DNA of 23,073 nucleotides from NCBI GenBank assembly GCA_964574985.1, contig CAZNPH010000032.1:1-23073 (forward strand), given 5' to 3'. The first letter of the stretch is position 1. The number at the start of each line of letters is the position of its first letter. Shown here piece by piece: positions 1 to 7,765 of this stretch. The DNA comes from CAZNPH01 sp964574985. Lineage in GTDB: Bacteria > Bacteroidota > Bacteroidia > Bacteroidales > SM23-62. The notes beneath the pieces were generated by a model. That model was not told the DNA's origin. It saw only the letters and a program-made list of their open reading frames with translations, and made no database searches. A program made the position numbers and the translations under genes.

Positions 1-752
1 CCAGGGTGAGACGAATAGCCATTGACGAATTTGCAGTAGCAAAGGGCCATGAGTACATGACAGTTGTATTGGATTTGGACACCACAAGGGTGTTGTATGT
101 CGGGGCTGGCCGGAGTCAAGATAGTCTTCGCAAATTCTGTAGAAGTGTCAAAAAAAAGAATATAAATATTGAGGCTGTTGCCATGGATATGTGGCCGGCA
201 TATATTTCGTCTGTTATGGAAAATTGTCCCGTTGCAGATATTGTTTATGACCGGTTTCATATTGTCAAAATGTTGAATTCCAAGTTGGACGAGATACGCA
301 GGGATCTTTATCGAGAAGAGAAAGAACTCAATAAACGTGATGTGTTAAAAGGTACCCGCTGGTTGTTGCTCAGAAACAATGATAATCTGACAGAAAGAGC
401 AAAATACCGGCTTGAAGAAGCATTGAAGATCAATCAACCCCTGGCTTCAGCATACTACCTGAAAGAAGAGCTTAAACTTTTATGGATGCAGGTGTCACTG
501 GAAAAGGCTTTGATATTCCTTGAATCATGGGTGTCAAAAGCATATGAAACAGGCCTTGCCAAACTCAGAGAATTTGCCAACACTCTAATGGCCCATAGAA
601 CTGGGATAATAAACTGGTATAAGCATTACATATCAACAGGACCACTGGAAGGTTTGAATAATAAAATCAAGGTGCTGAAAAGAAAAGCATATGGGTACAG
701 GGATCATGAATTTTTCAAGCTTAAAATTTATGCCCTACACCTGTCCAGGTAA
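1..752 (+). CDS. ISL3-family transposase, C-terminal part (5' end outside window)
   Basis: DDE-type transposase that cuts and pastes its insertion sequence. The frame is open to the left edge, so the GTG at position 6 is not a real start. ISL3 transposases are about 400 residues or more, with an N-terminal zinc-binding and helix-turn-helix region that would lie to the left. Counting from position 6, the putative catalytic residues are Asp7 in AIDEFAVAKGH, Asp61 in AMDMWPAY and Glu215 in GPLEGLNNKIK. The stretch YDRFHIVKMLN and the C-terminal RKAYGYRDHEFFKLKIYAL are typical of the family. The frame is intact to the TAA at 750-752, so the element may still be active. Its insertion has removed the 3' end of the GH2-like gene on the opposite strand. 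Confidence 0.9.
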   Translation, partial: RVRRIAIDEFAVAKGHEYMTVVLDLDTTRVLYVGAGRSQDSLRKFCRSVKKKNINIEAVAMDMWPAYISSVMENCPVADIVYDRFHIVKMLNSKLDEIRRDLYREEKELNKRDVLKGTRWLLLRNNDNLTERAKYRLEEALKINQPLASAYYLKEELKLLWMQVSLEKALIFLESWVSKAYETGLAKLREFANTLMAHRTGIINWYKHYISTGPLEGLNNKIKVLKRKAYGYRDHEFFKLKIYALHLSR

Positions 753-770
753 GAATTATTATGATGAACC
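1..770 (+). mobile_element. Right part of an ISL3-family insertion sequence
   Basis: This is the right-hand portion of an insertion sequence whose left end lies outside the window. It holds the C-terminal three quarters or so of an ISL3-type transposase. The right end is placed near 770 by two observations. The transposase stops at 750-752, and the GH2-like protein encoded on the opposite strand loses its family-like sequence at about the same place. Read inward from 770 on the minus strand, the sequence starts GGTTCATCATAATAATTC, a plausible terminal inverted repeat, but the partner end is not visible, so the exact boundary and any target duplication cannot be confirmed. Confidence 0.7.
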
Positions 771-1847
771 TTAACAAATAACCTGTAAGCCCCGGTTTGA
801 AGATATATATCGCTGATGCTTGTCTTGCCATCCAAAGACAGGGAGTCGATCCGGGGAGCATGCTTGGGGGGTTCAGAACCACTCCACATGATCCGCATTA
901 CTTCCACAGTCTGTGATTCAAGACCTTTTTTTATCAAACATGCTGAACCAGGTGTGGGTCTTCTCCTGTCGCTGTCCCCATAAAAAAACATATGATCCCA
1001 GGCAATGAGCCTCATCATCCTGAATTACCTTTTCGTACCGGTATTGATAACATTCGGCCTTCTGGGAGCTGGTTTGCTCAACGGGTGCATTCCATCCAGT
1101 GCGGGGCATTCCATTATGTGATGTAGGTCCCTATTCGGTAATTACATATGGTTTTGGCCAGATCTGACGCGCCAACATACAAAATTCTGCAATATCATGA
1201 TATGAATTAATACCCAGAAGGTCAAGATTCGGGCATTGCCTGTAAATTTCCCTGCTTTCATGCTTAAAGCCTCCGCTTGATATTATGGTCATCACAGGAT
1301 GGGCAGGATCAATCTTGTGTATCTGCACTGCCAGTTCATCGATAACATCCCATAATTTCCTGTTATAGGATCTGCCGGGTACTATTTCCAATTCATTCCC
1401 CAAAGACCATAACATAAGAGCCGGATGGTTTTTGTACTTCCTTACCGTATCCATGATACGTTCCTTTTCCCGGGCCACCCGGATGCTGTCATCCCAGTCC
1501 ATACCATGCCGTTCTCCTTTTAAGGGAAGGGTCATTAAAACGGTTAAATCATTTTGCTGCGCACTATTTAGTTTCTCCGCAAAATTCCTCCAAATGCGCA
1601 GCGAATTTCCACCATAGGCATTCAGTCTATCCATATAACTTCTTCCGCTTACAGATGCGGCTCCTTTTATATAAAAAGGATCACCATCCTGCAACAGCAT
1701 CCATTGACCATCCTTTATCTGAATTGAATAACTGATCGGACCTTTATCAGCCGGATGATCAGTCGAGCAGGCAGCAAAGAAAAATATCGCCGGCAAAAAA
1801 CCAAAGAATATAAATGCTTTGTGAATCAGGTGAATTTTTGTTTTCAT
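771..1847 (-). pseudogene. Broken GH2-type TIM-barrel glycoside hydrolase lipoprotein
   Basis: The first 238 residues read cleanly. There is a signal peptide with lipobox FFAAC (Cys27), a short linker, then the TIM-barrel catalytic domain of the glycoside hydrolase 2 type. The acid/base is Glu152 in LGNELE, and the putative nucleophile is Glu238 in YVITE. The next codon is an in-frame TAG (1131-1133) where family members usually have Trp or another aromatic residue (TEWGP-like). Translation would otherwise continue in the same frame with GPTSHNGMPRTGW as far as FDKK. There a run of seven T on the plus strand (926-932) shifts the frame; with six the protein would go on with GLESQTVEVMR. Recognisable sequence ends near 771 at the insertion sequence. 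The homologues I recall are longer at the C terminus. The substrate cannot be told. Confidence 0.8.
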
Positions 1848-1875
1848 AATTTTAATTTAGAGGCTGTGACTAATC

Positions 1876-2459
1876 TTACTTTCCGGACCCCGGAATGGGA
1901 TATTCTTTGTAGAACTTCAACATTCTGATAACCTCAGACCACATCTTTGACCGGACAAATTCTTTCATTTGCTCATCCATCAACTCGCCCATCCCCTGCA
2001 ACAATCCTTTATTGCTCATCTTTTCAAGGTGTTCAATGCAAGCTTGAAGATATTCGTACAAAGACATTCCCATCCTTGATTCAACGATGTTTTTATTGAC
2101 CAGCGTCTGTTTCTGCATGAAAAACCAACAATCGAAAATATCGCGGTTGGCGGTTGCATTTCTATCCAGCAAAGCACAAAGCTTGTGAGCGAACATGTCT
2201 TCCTGAACCCTTACCTTCATATTGATCCCCAGCAGATTTTTTATTTCATAACGATCTGCCGGACTTTCTCATAAACTATATCTTCCTTTTCGACATTCAG
2301 CAGATTGAAATCCAGATCAACTGAAAAACGTGGAAGGTCATATAAAAACATCAGGTCGCTGCCTCCTTTGAATCCCATGTAATTTGCCAGTTCAATATCG
2401 CTATAAATATTCTTCAGGATCTGGACCAGAAAAAACTTATGCCGTTTTATGTCAACCAT
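1876..2459 (-). pseudogene. Degraded AbiEii/AbiGii-type nucleotidyltransferase toxin
   Basis: Two pieces of one gene. The first (2241-2459, 72 residues) carries the nucleotidyltransferase core, GFKGGSDLMF followed by FSVDLDFNLL, matching the GS...DxD motif of AbiEii toxins. The second (1876-2243, in another frame) continues from YEIKNLLGIN through KVRVQEDMFAHKLCALLDR and the helical C-terminal half. The pieces meet near 2241-2253, where the first frame ends VRQIVMK-stop and the second frame picks up about 40 residues further along the family pattern. This implies an internal deletion whose length is not a multiple of three. In intact systems the enzyme is the toxin of a type IV toxin-antitoxin or abortive-infection pair. 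This copy should be inactive. The amount deleted is judged from memory of homologues. Confidence 0.75.
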
Positions 2460-2640
2460 TTACAGCACTTTTTCAACCTTATCAGATAATGATTTCGAAT
2501 GATATACAGATAGAAGTCTTTTTACAGTTTCCCTGTTCAATGGATTCAGATTGTCGAAATGATATTCTTTGCTCAGATACAGCAAATCAAAAAACGCCCT
2601 TTCAGCCGGAAAACGGTCCGGTTGTCCCTGTAGACAGATA
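2460..2640 (-). pseudogene. C-terminal remnant of the partner AbiEi-type antitoxin
   Basis: A short open stretch ends in TAA (2460-2462) directly against the ATG of the AbiEii fragment (2457-2459), the gene order and tight spacing seen in AbiE operons. The end of the protein, AERAFFDLLYLSKEYHFDN then LNPLNRETVKRLL and SLSDKVEKVL, resembles the C-terminus of Bacteroidota antitoxins paired with AbiEii. Upstream the frame meets a TAG at 2670-2672 with no credible start. The N-terminal DNA-binding region is missing. An alternative frame just upstream (VLSVYRDNRTVFRLK) may be a shifted part of the same gene. The identification rests mostly on the neighbour and on this short C-terminal pattern. Confidence 0.55.
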
Positions 2641-2706
2641 ATACAATATCCTGATTTGCTTTTTGTGAACTATAAATTACATTAATTCGTATGTCCGGTT
2701 CACGGA

Positions 2707-4452
2707 TTATTCCTGCCGTTCCACCTTCAGGTAGTAGGCACTGCAAAGGGGTTCGCCTTCTGCGTTATTGAACCAGGTCCGGAGAACCTGTTTGCCTTCC
2801 GTGAGATCGACCGTGAAGCTGACGGATTTTGTTCCCGGGGGTGCCGGTTTGGTTTCATCCACATCCCCGATTGTAAGCCGGGCTTCCCGTATGGGTACTG
2901 CTTTTCCTTTGCCCTGGGGGCCTTCAAGCGCAGCATCCAGGGCGGTGCCGGCTTCCGGCGGCCATCGCCATAAAGTGAAAGTGTAGTCACCTGCCTGCTT
3001 CACGATCACATTCCACCACCCGATCCGGTCACCTGCCGAAAGATTGCCGAAGTTATCGGCATAGGAGCCCAGCCAGTCGGATGAATACAGCATCATGGGA
3101 TTGGCCTGATCCGTTCCGATATCAATGTACCGCACCTTCTGAAACTGCGAATAGGTGTCATCCCACCATTTTTCGTAAAATTCCTGCATTTCCCCGGCAA
3201 TATCAGGATACCGGTCAATGAGATTCTCCTGCTGACCGGGATCAAGGTCGATGCGGTAGAGCTCATCCCCCCTGACCAGTCTCCATTTCTTCCACATTAC
3301 CGTTGCATCGTATTTTTCAAGGTCCGACGGCCCATACTGCACAACCAGCATGCGCGCAGAATCAGGAAAAACCGCTTTCTTGTCCCTGAGCAGAAAATCC
3401 AGGCTGACCCCGTCAAACTCAGTTTCTGCAGGAACCTTCAATCCGCATATATCCACCAAGGTCGGCAACAGGTCCTGGCATTGGGTAAGGTGACCGATGT
3501 CCCGTCCGCCACCAATCCCGCCAGCAGGCCAGCGGATAAACAAAGGAACGCGATGCCCGCCTTCGTATATGCTTCTTTTTTTCCCCCGCATCCCGGCGTT
3601 GAAAACTTTATCCCCCGAGGAGGTACCGTTATCTGTCATGAAAATAAGCAGTGTATTTTCGCGCAGGCCTGTTTTTTTCAGAAACTGTTCCAGCCGGCCC
3701 ACATTTTCATCCAGGTTGGCGATCATGCCGTAAAATTTCGCCGGGCCTTTGCCCTCATACGGACTGGCATATTCTTCTGCAACCCAGTGGGGAACGTGGG
3801 GAACGTTGGTTGGCAGATAACAGAAAAACTTCTCCCCTTCCTGATGCTTTTCTTTCATCCATTGCATCGCCTCCCTGAACCAGACATCCGTACAGTAGCC
3901 GTCATACTTTTCGTATGTGCCGTTGTGAAAGTATGTATCGTCAAAATAATCGTTGCCGAAATAATCCGGAATTGAGGTAATGCCCCAGGCACCGTGACGT
4001 ATCACTTTCCGGAAACCCTCATCCATAGGACGGTGGGGATAGCTGTCACCCAGGTGCCATTTGCCGAAAAGACCGGTCTGATAACCCGAACCGGAGAATA
4101 TTTTCGCCATGGTGGGTAGACCTCGGCGCATCATGGAACGTCCAATGCATACGAAGGACGCCCCGTTGTCCATGGCATCCCGGCCCGTCATGAGCTGGCC
4201 GCGGGTCGGGGTGCACATGGGGGCCACGTGAAAGTCCGTAAAACGCACACTCTCAGAGTACAATTTGTCGAGATTCGGTGTTTGCAGGACCGGATTCCCG
4301 TGACAGGACAGATCTCCGTAACCCTGGTCATCGGTCATTATCAAAATGACATTCATGTCAGGTCCTTCGCCCGGCTCTTTTCCGGATTCACCGGCACAAC
4401 CTGTCAGCAAGGAAGCTGTCATGAGTTTAATGAACGAACTTGTTTTGATCAT
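2707..4452 (-). CDS. Sulfatase (S1 type), lipoprotein
   Basis: Hydrolyses a sulfate ester, probably on a sugar. From the chosen start (ATG 4450-4452, MIKTSSF) the protein has 581 residues with a lipobox LLTGC (Cys19), so it is probably membrane-anchored in the periplasm or on the surface. The alkaline-phosphatase-like fold shows metal-binding Asp41-Asp42 in IMTDDQGYGD, the sulfatase signature CTPTR (Cys80, to be converted to formylglycine) followed by GQLMTGR, GKWHLGD, and the distal metal site in FMTDNGTSSGD. A C-terminal extension of about 110 residues (IGWWNVIVKQAGDYTF onward) is rich in beta strands. An upstream ATG at 4536 is unlikely, since it would overlap the preceding gene and hide the signal peptide. 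It starts 31 nt after the isomerase-like gene, so they are probably co-transcribed. No formylglycine-generating enzyme is in the window. Confidence 0.93.
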   Translation of the reverse strand: MIKTSSFIKLMTASLLTGCAGESGKEPGEGPDMNVILIMTDDQGYGDLSCHGNPVLQTPNLDKLYSESVRFTDFHVAPMCTPTRGQLMTGRDAMDNGASFVCIGRSMMRRGLPTMAKIFSGSGYQTGLFGKWHLGDSYPHRPMDEGFRKVIRHGAWGITSIPDYFGNDYFDDTYFHNGTYEKYDGYCTDVWFREAMQWMKEKHQEGEKFFCYLPTNVPHVPHWVAEEYASPYEGKGPAKFYGMIANLDENVGRLEQFLKKTGLRENTLLIFMTDNGTSSGDKVFNAGMRGKKRSIYEGGHRVPLFIRWPAGGIGGGRDIGHLTQCQDLLPTLVDICGLKVPAETEFDGVSLDFLLRDKKAVFPDSARMLVVQYGPSDLEKYDATVMWKKWRLVRGDELYRIDLDPGQQENLIDRYPDIAGEMQEFYEKWWDDTYSQFQKVRYIDIGTDQANPMMLYSSDWLGSYADNFGNLSAGDRIGWWNVIVKQAGDYTFTLWRWPPEAGTALDAALEGPQGKGKAVPIREARLTIGDVDETKPAPPGTKSVSFTVDLTEGKQVLRTWFNNAEGEPLCSAYYLKVERQE

Positions 4453-4483
4453 GATGAGACGTACTTTTTGAATTATTGTCTGT

Positions 4484-5761
4484 TCAATCCTGATGCAGTG
4501 TTTCGGGCCGTATCTGTTCAGAAATGGCCATGGCAATATTCGTATTGGTTTCCAGCTTTCTTCCGGGATTTTCCGTGATCCCTTCAGTGGTGGTTACGTC
4601 AAAACCGATCAAACCGGCAAGTTCAATCATCTCGTCTTTGTAATCACCGCAAAATGCCACCTGATGACCCCCGAATTTCCCGAATTTTCTCCAGGGACTT
4701 CCTTCTGATTCGGGACCTTTTTCAATGGGGAACATGAAGCAATTTTCATGATCGTCTACATTGACCACCAGTTTGTCCCTGCACATGGTTTCTTCAAAAT
4801 CCTGGTAATAATAATCGCCATCAACGATCTTGCCGGTAAAAACCGCCAATTCCTTTTCAAACACATTCAGCTTGGCAAGGGTAACCGTTTCCCCTACCGG
4901 CCAATGGCCCCAGTTGGCCACAAAAGGGGATGCCGGGTGTTCATGTTGTACCACCGTGGCATTGGGATTGCCGTAAACGTGGGACCTGATGACATAAGGC
5001 AACCGGTCGTTCCCGTGCGGATTAACCGGGATATAGCAATGACCGAGGATAATCACATCCTCAGGGTGCTTGAAGCCGGTTTTCAGTTCAAACATCTTGT
5101 AACTTAAGCCGTCTCCAATGAATCCCGGCCTTCCTGAAATATATGTACCCATCATCTGGGTCACCAGGGGCTCTACCAGCCCTTCACAGCAAGTGGGATT
5201 TCCGTCCAGATATGACTGCATTTCAGCCAGTGGCGGCATGCAAAGGGTGGAATCAATTACTCTCCAGCTTCTCAATGACCATGCGTTGGCACTGTATTTC
5301 TTCAACAGCTCTTTCACGGCCAGATACATTCTGGCTACCTGAATAATATCTTCCCTTTCTACTTCATAGACTGCCTCCGCTTCTTTGATCCATTGACCAG
5401 CCATTTCTTCTGCATCATCTTCTGCAACAGTCCGCATGCCTTTGATCAGCTCCGAAGGCGAAATAATTTGCAGATCAATGCCCAGATATTTCTTCAAAGT
5501 ATCGGCATAGGTTCTGTTATACAGTCCGGTATCATAAGTATCCCAATAGTTCCCGAAGCTCCAGGTGCCGTTGATTTCATCAACATACTGGATAAGCAAA
5601 ATCTTCGGCGGTTCTTTGGGGATTTCAATACCTTCCTGTTTTTGGCCGGAAGGCTCTGTTGTTTGTTGCTTTTCCCGGGCACATGATATAAATACGGTGT
5701 TCAATGCAATGAAGATGAAGATGATCCCGAAAACCGGATTTTTGAATTTCAGAATAAGCAT
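4484..5761 (-). CDS. L-fucose/L-arabinose isomerase-like putative lipoprotein
   Basis: 425 residues. After a hydrophobic N-terminus with a possible lipobox FISC (Cys27) and a linker of about 25 residues comes a domain resembling the C-terminal half of the L-fucose isomerase family. In that family Mn2+ is bound by Glu, Asp and His. The matching residues here look like Glu193 in CCEGLVEPL, Asp217 in GRPGFIGDG and His273 or His275 in VQHEHPASPF. The protein is shorter than classical FucI (about 590 residues), so a full N-terminal domain is lacking. A sugar isomerase with an export signal is odd, since the known enzymes are cytoplasmic. It may act on a sugar outside the cytoplasm or be a binding protein. 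It lies directly ahead of the sulfatase, and 165 nt separate it from the upstream oxidoreductase gene. Confidence 0.7.
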   Translation of the reverse strand: MLILKFKNPVFGIIFIFIALNTVFISCAREKQQTTEPSGQKQEGIEIPKEPPKILLIQYVDEINGTWSFGNYWDTYDTGLYNRTYADTLKKYLGIDLQIISPSELIKGMRTVAEDDAEEMAGQWIKEAEAVYEVEREDIIQVARMYLAVKELLKKYSANAWSLRSWRVIDSTLCMPPLAEMQSYLDGNPTCCEGLVEPLVTQMMGTYISGRPGFIGDGLSYKMFELKTGFKHPEDVIILGHCYIPVNPHGNDRLPYVIRSHVYGNPNATVVQHEHPASPFVANWGHWPVGETVTLAKLNVFEKELAVFTGKIVDGDYYYQDFEETMCRDKLVVNVDDHENCFMFPIEKGPESEGSPWRKFGKFGGHQVAFCGDYKDEMIELAGLIGFDVTTTEGITENPGRKLETNTNIAMAISEQIRPETLHQD

Positions 5762-5926
5762 TTGAACCTCTCTTTCTTATTATATGATTATGAATACACG
5801 AACCATGAAAATGAAAAACAAATTACTGATTTTTAAGATAATTCGAAAGTTTGGCGGGTACAATTTCCCGGTCACTCCACAGCGGCCGCTTCATCGTGGA
5901 ATAAACAGTACGGGCATGATGAAGGG

Positions 5927-6955
5927 TCAACCCCGGTTGATCCCTTCATACAATTTCAACAGGGTCTTTAACAGGTTTGTGCCATCGGCAGCGGTTACCC
6001 TTGGTTTTTCATTGCCCTGTACACATTCAATAAAATGAAGCATCTGGTTGTCAAAGCTCTTTTCAAACGGTTCCTGTATATCCAGCCTGGTCCAGACCCC
6101 GGGCCTGGCCAGGGATGATCCCGGCAGTTCGGTATAGAATCGCAGATAGGAAGTGGGGCAGATATGGTATTCCACCATCCCTTTATCCCCGGAAACCATC
6201 AGCATTTGTTCGCAGCCTTCGGGCCAGTCTTTTTCGTAACCGGGGAGTTTGCACCCGTAGCTTACTGCCACCTGGGCGATCACCCCTGAAGGATACCGGA
6301 TAACAGCGGCTGCGGTGTCTTCGCCTTCCATCTCCTCCCGTGCCAGATGCGAGGTAAAGCCTTTTACATCCTGAACATTCCCCAGGATGGCATTCAACCG
6401 GTAAATCATGTGGCCCGCACAATCCAACCATGCACCTCCGCCGGTCTTTTCAAGGCTTTTCCTGAAATCCCAGGGTTTCAAATCCAGCCATTGATATGAC
6501 CTGGCAGAGCCCATAAGCGGTTTGCCGATCCATCCTTCGCTGACGAAACTCACTACCAGATCCATTGCAGGATGAAAAAGTCCGTTATGCCCCACAAGAA
6601 CCGGTACTCCAGCCTCCTCCACCAGTCCGGCAATCTCTTCCGCTTCTTCAAGGGCGGCGGCTATGGGTTTTTCAAGCAATACCGGCAATTCCCTTGCAAG
6701 GCATTTGCGCATGACTTCCAGGTGAATGTCATGCGGCAGCAATACCACAACCGCATCCAGATCAACCGTCTCCAGCATGTCATCCATGGAGATGAATCCC
6801 TGAACGCCCCACTCCTTCTCCCGGGAAGCCACCGCTTCTTCCCTGATATCGCAAAAAGCGGTCAGCCGGGCCTTATCCCTGCATTTTTGCAGGGCGTCAA
6901 AATGAACGCCGGCCACACGCCCTGCGCCGATAAAACCAATATTCAGTTTATTCAA
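5927..6955 (-). CDS. Gfo/Idh/MocA-family NAD(P)-dependent oxidoreductase
   Basis: 342 residues, no signal peptide, so cytoplasmic. The N-terminal Rossmann fold has IGFIGAGRVAG (Gly10-Gly12 region), and the family signature EKP sits at Glu95-Lys96-Pro97. In the C-terminal alpha/beta domain, GGGAWLDCAGH supplies the usual catalytic Asp178 and His182. The family oxidises or reduces a ring hydroxyl of sugars and cyclitols; the substrate cannot be read from the sequence. The start is a TTG at 6953-6955, whose last two bases share the TGA stop of the creatininase-family gene (TTGA overlap), indicating translational coupling. No ATG precedes the Rossmann motif in frame. Sulfatase/GH clusters in Bacteroidota often carry such enzymes. 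Confidence 0.93.
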   Translation of the reverse strand: MNKLNIGFIGAGRVAGVHFDALQKCRDKARLTAFCDIREEAVASREKEWGVQGFISMDDMLETVDLDAVVVLLPHDIHLEVMRKCLARELPVLLEKPIAAALEEAEEIAGLVEEAGVPVLVGHNGLFHPAMDLVVSFVSEGWIGKPLMGSARSYQWLDLKPWDFRKSLEKTGGGAWLDCAGHMIYRLNAILGNVQDVKGFTSHLAREEMEGEDTAAAVIRYPSGVIAQVAVSYGCKLPGYEKDWPEGCEQMLMVSGDKGMVEYHICPTSYLRFYTELPGSSLARPGVWTRLDIQEPFEKSFDNQMLHFIECVQGNEKPRVTAADGTNLLKTLLKLYEGINRG

Positions 6956-7719
6956 TGTTTGCTTTTTTGCATTTTGATGTCATCGGCCAGCCATTCTGCA
7001 AGGCAATCCAGGTACCTGTTCCCCCTTCCGGCATCTGCAAACCGCTGATCGCCGAGCACGCCGTTTTCAGAAATGGTATGGATGCCTTTTTTCATCATGG
7101 CTTCGGATATTTCATCGAGTGGTCTCGGGTCACCGGATGCCAGTTTGTCTTTCCTGAGCATATCCGGGCGCATTGATGCCAGCATGGATGCTTCAAATTC
7201 ACCGGCATGTGAACCCGAAACTTCCGGCTCAATGCCTTCCTTCAGCGGATAGGCATCCCAGGTTTCGGCCACATATTTTTCAACATCCAGTGTATAGGTC
7301 ACCACGCAGCCTGGCCAGCGGCTGTGCAAAGCAGGCAGGCACTCACTGGCCACGGCCCAGTCACCGCCATGGCCGAACCAGAAATAAACAAAGGAAAAAC
7401 CGCTGCGGGCCAGACTCCCGGCAATATCCTCCAGCAGCATCATCAGGGTTTTCTTACGTACCGATATTGTGCCCGGGAAATGTGTATGTTCGGGAGAGTA
7501 ACCGAAGGACACCGCCGGGGCCACCAGGGTTTTGCCAAGCAGGGAAGCCGCCCGTAACGCGGTCTCTTCCCCGTGCCAGGCATCTACGGCCTGCGGCAAA
7601 CCCGGGCCATGCTGCTCTGTGGAACCAAGGGGTACAATGATGTCGGTCCATCCTGCCCGGAGCAGTTCATCGATCTCCTGCCAGGTAAGTTCCTGGAGTT
7701 TAATTGATCTGGGGGTCAT
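6952..7719 (-). CDS. Creatininase-family metal-dependent hydrolase
   Basis: 255 residues, cytoplasmic. The family signature GSTEQHGPGLP gives metal ligands Glu35 and His37, with Asp46 in QAVDAWHGEE. FGHGGD (His117) replaces the common NGHGGN, and SGSHAGEFEAS carries the later acidic ligand. This matches the dinuclear metal site of creatininase (E, H, D, H, E). Besides creatinine amidohydrolase, the family includes hydrolases that open oxidised cyclitol rings (3-dehydro-scyllo-inosose hydrolase) and enzymes acting on small amides. Coupled to an oxidoreductase of the Gfo/Idh/MocA family and lying in a glycosidase cluster, it is more likely to act on an oxidised sugar or cyclitol than on creatinine. 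The 46-nt gap after the symporter gene and the 4-nt overlap with the next gene place it in one operon. Confidence 0.9.
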   Translation of the reverse strand: MTPRSIKLQELTWQEIDELLRAGWTDIIVPLGSTEQHGPGLPQAVDAWHGEETALRAASLLGKTLVAPAVSFGYSPEHTHFPGTISVRKKTLMMLLEDIAGSLARSGFSFVYFWFGHGGDWAVASECLPALHSRWPGCVVTYTLDVEKYVAETWDAYPLKEGIEPEVSGSHAGEFEASMLASMRPDMLRKDKLASGDPRPLDEISEAMMKKGIHTISENGVLGDQRFADAGRGNRYLDCLAEWLADDIKMQKSKH

Positions 7720-7765
7720 CTATCAAAACTTTTTATCTGAAGCATTGTCTTTTATCACAATAAAC

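Noticed and set aside
3481..3975. Plus-strand open frame of 164 codons opposite the sulfatase
   Set aside because: Antisense shadow of the conserved sulfatase core, with no family resemblance.
4453..4536. Upstream ATG for the sulfatase at 4534-4536
   Set aside because: It would overlap the end of the isomerase-like gene by 53 nt and place 28 extra residues before an otherwise good lipoprotein signal peptide.
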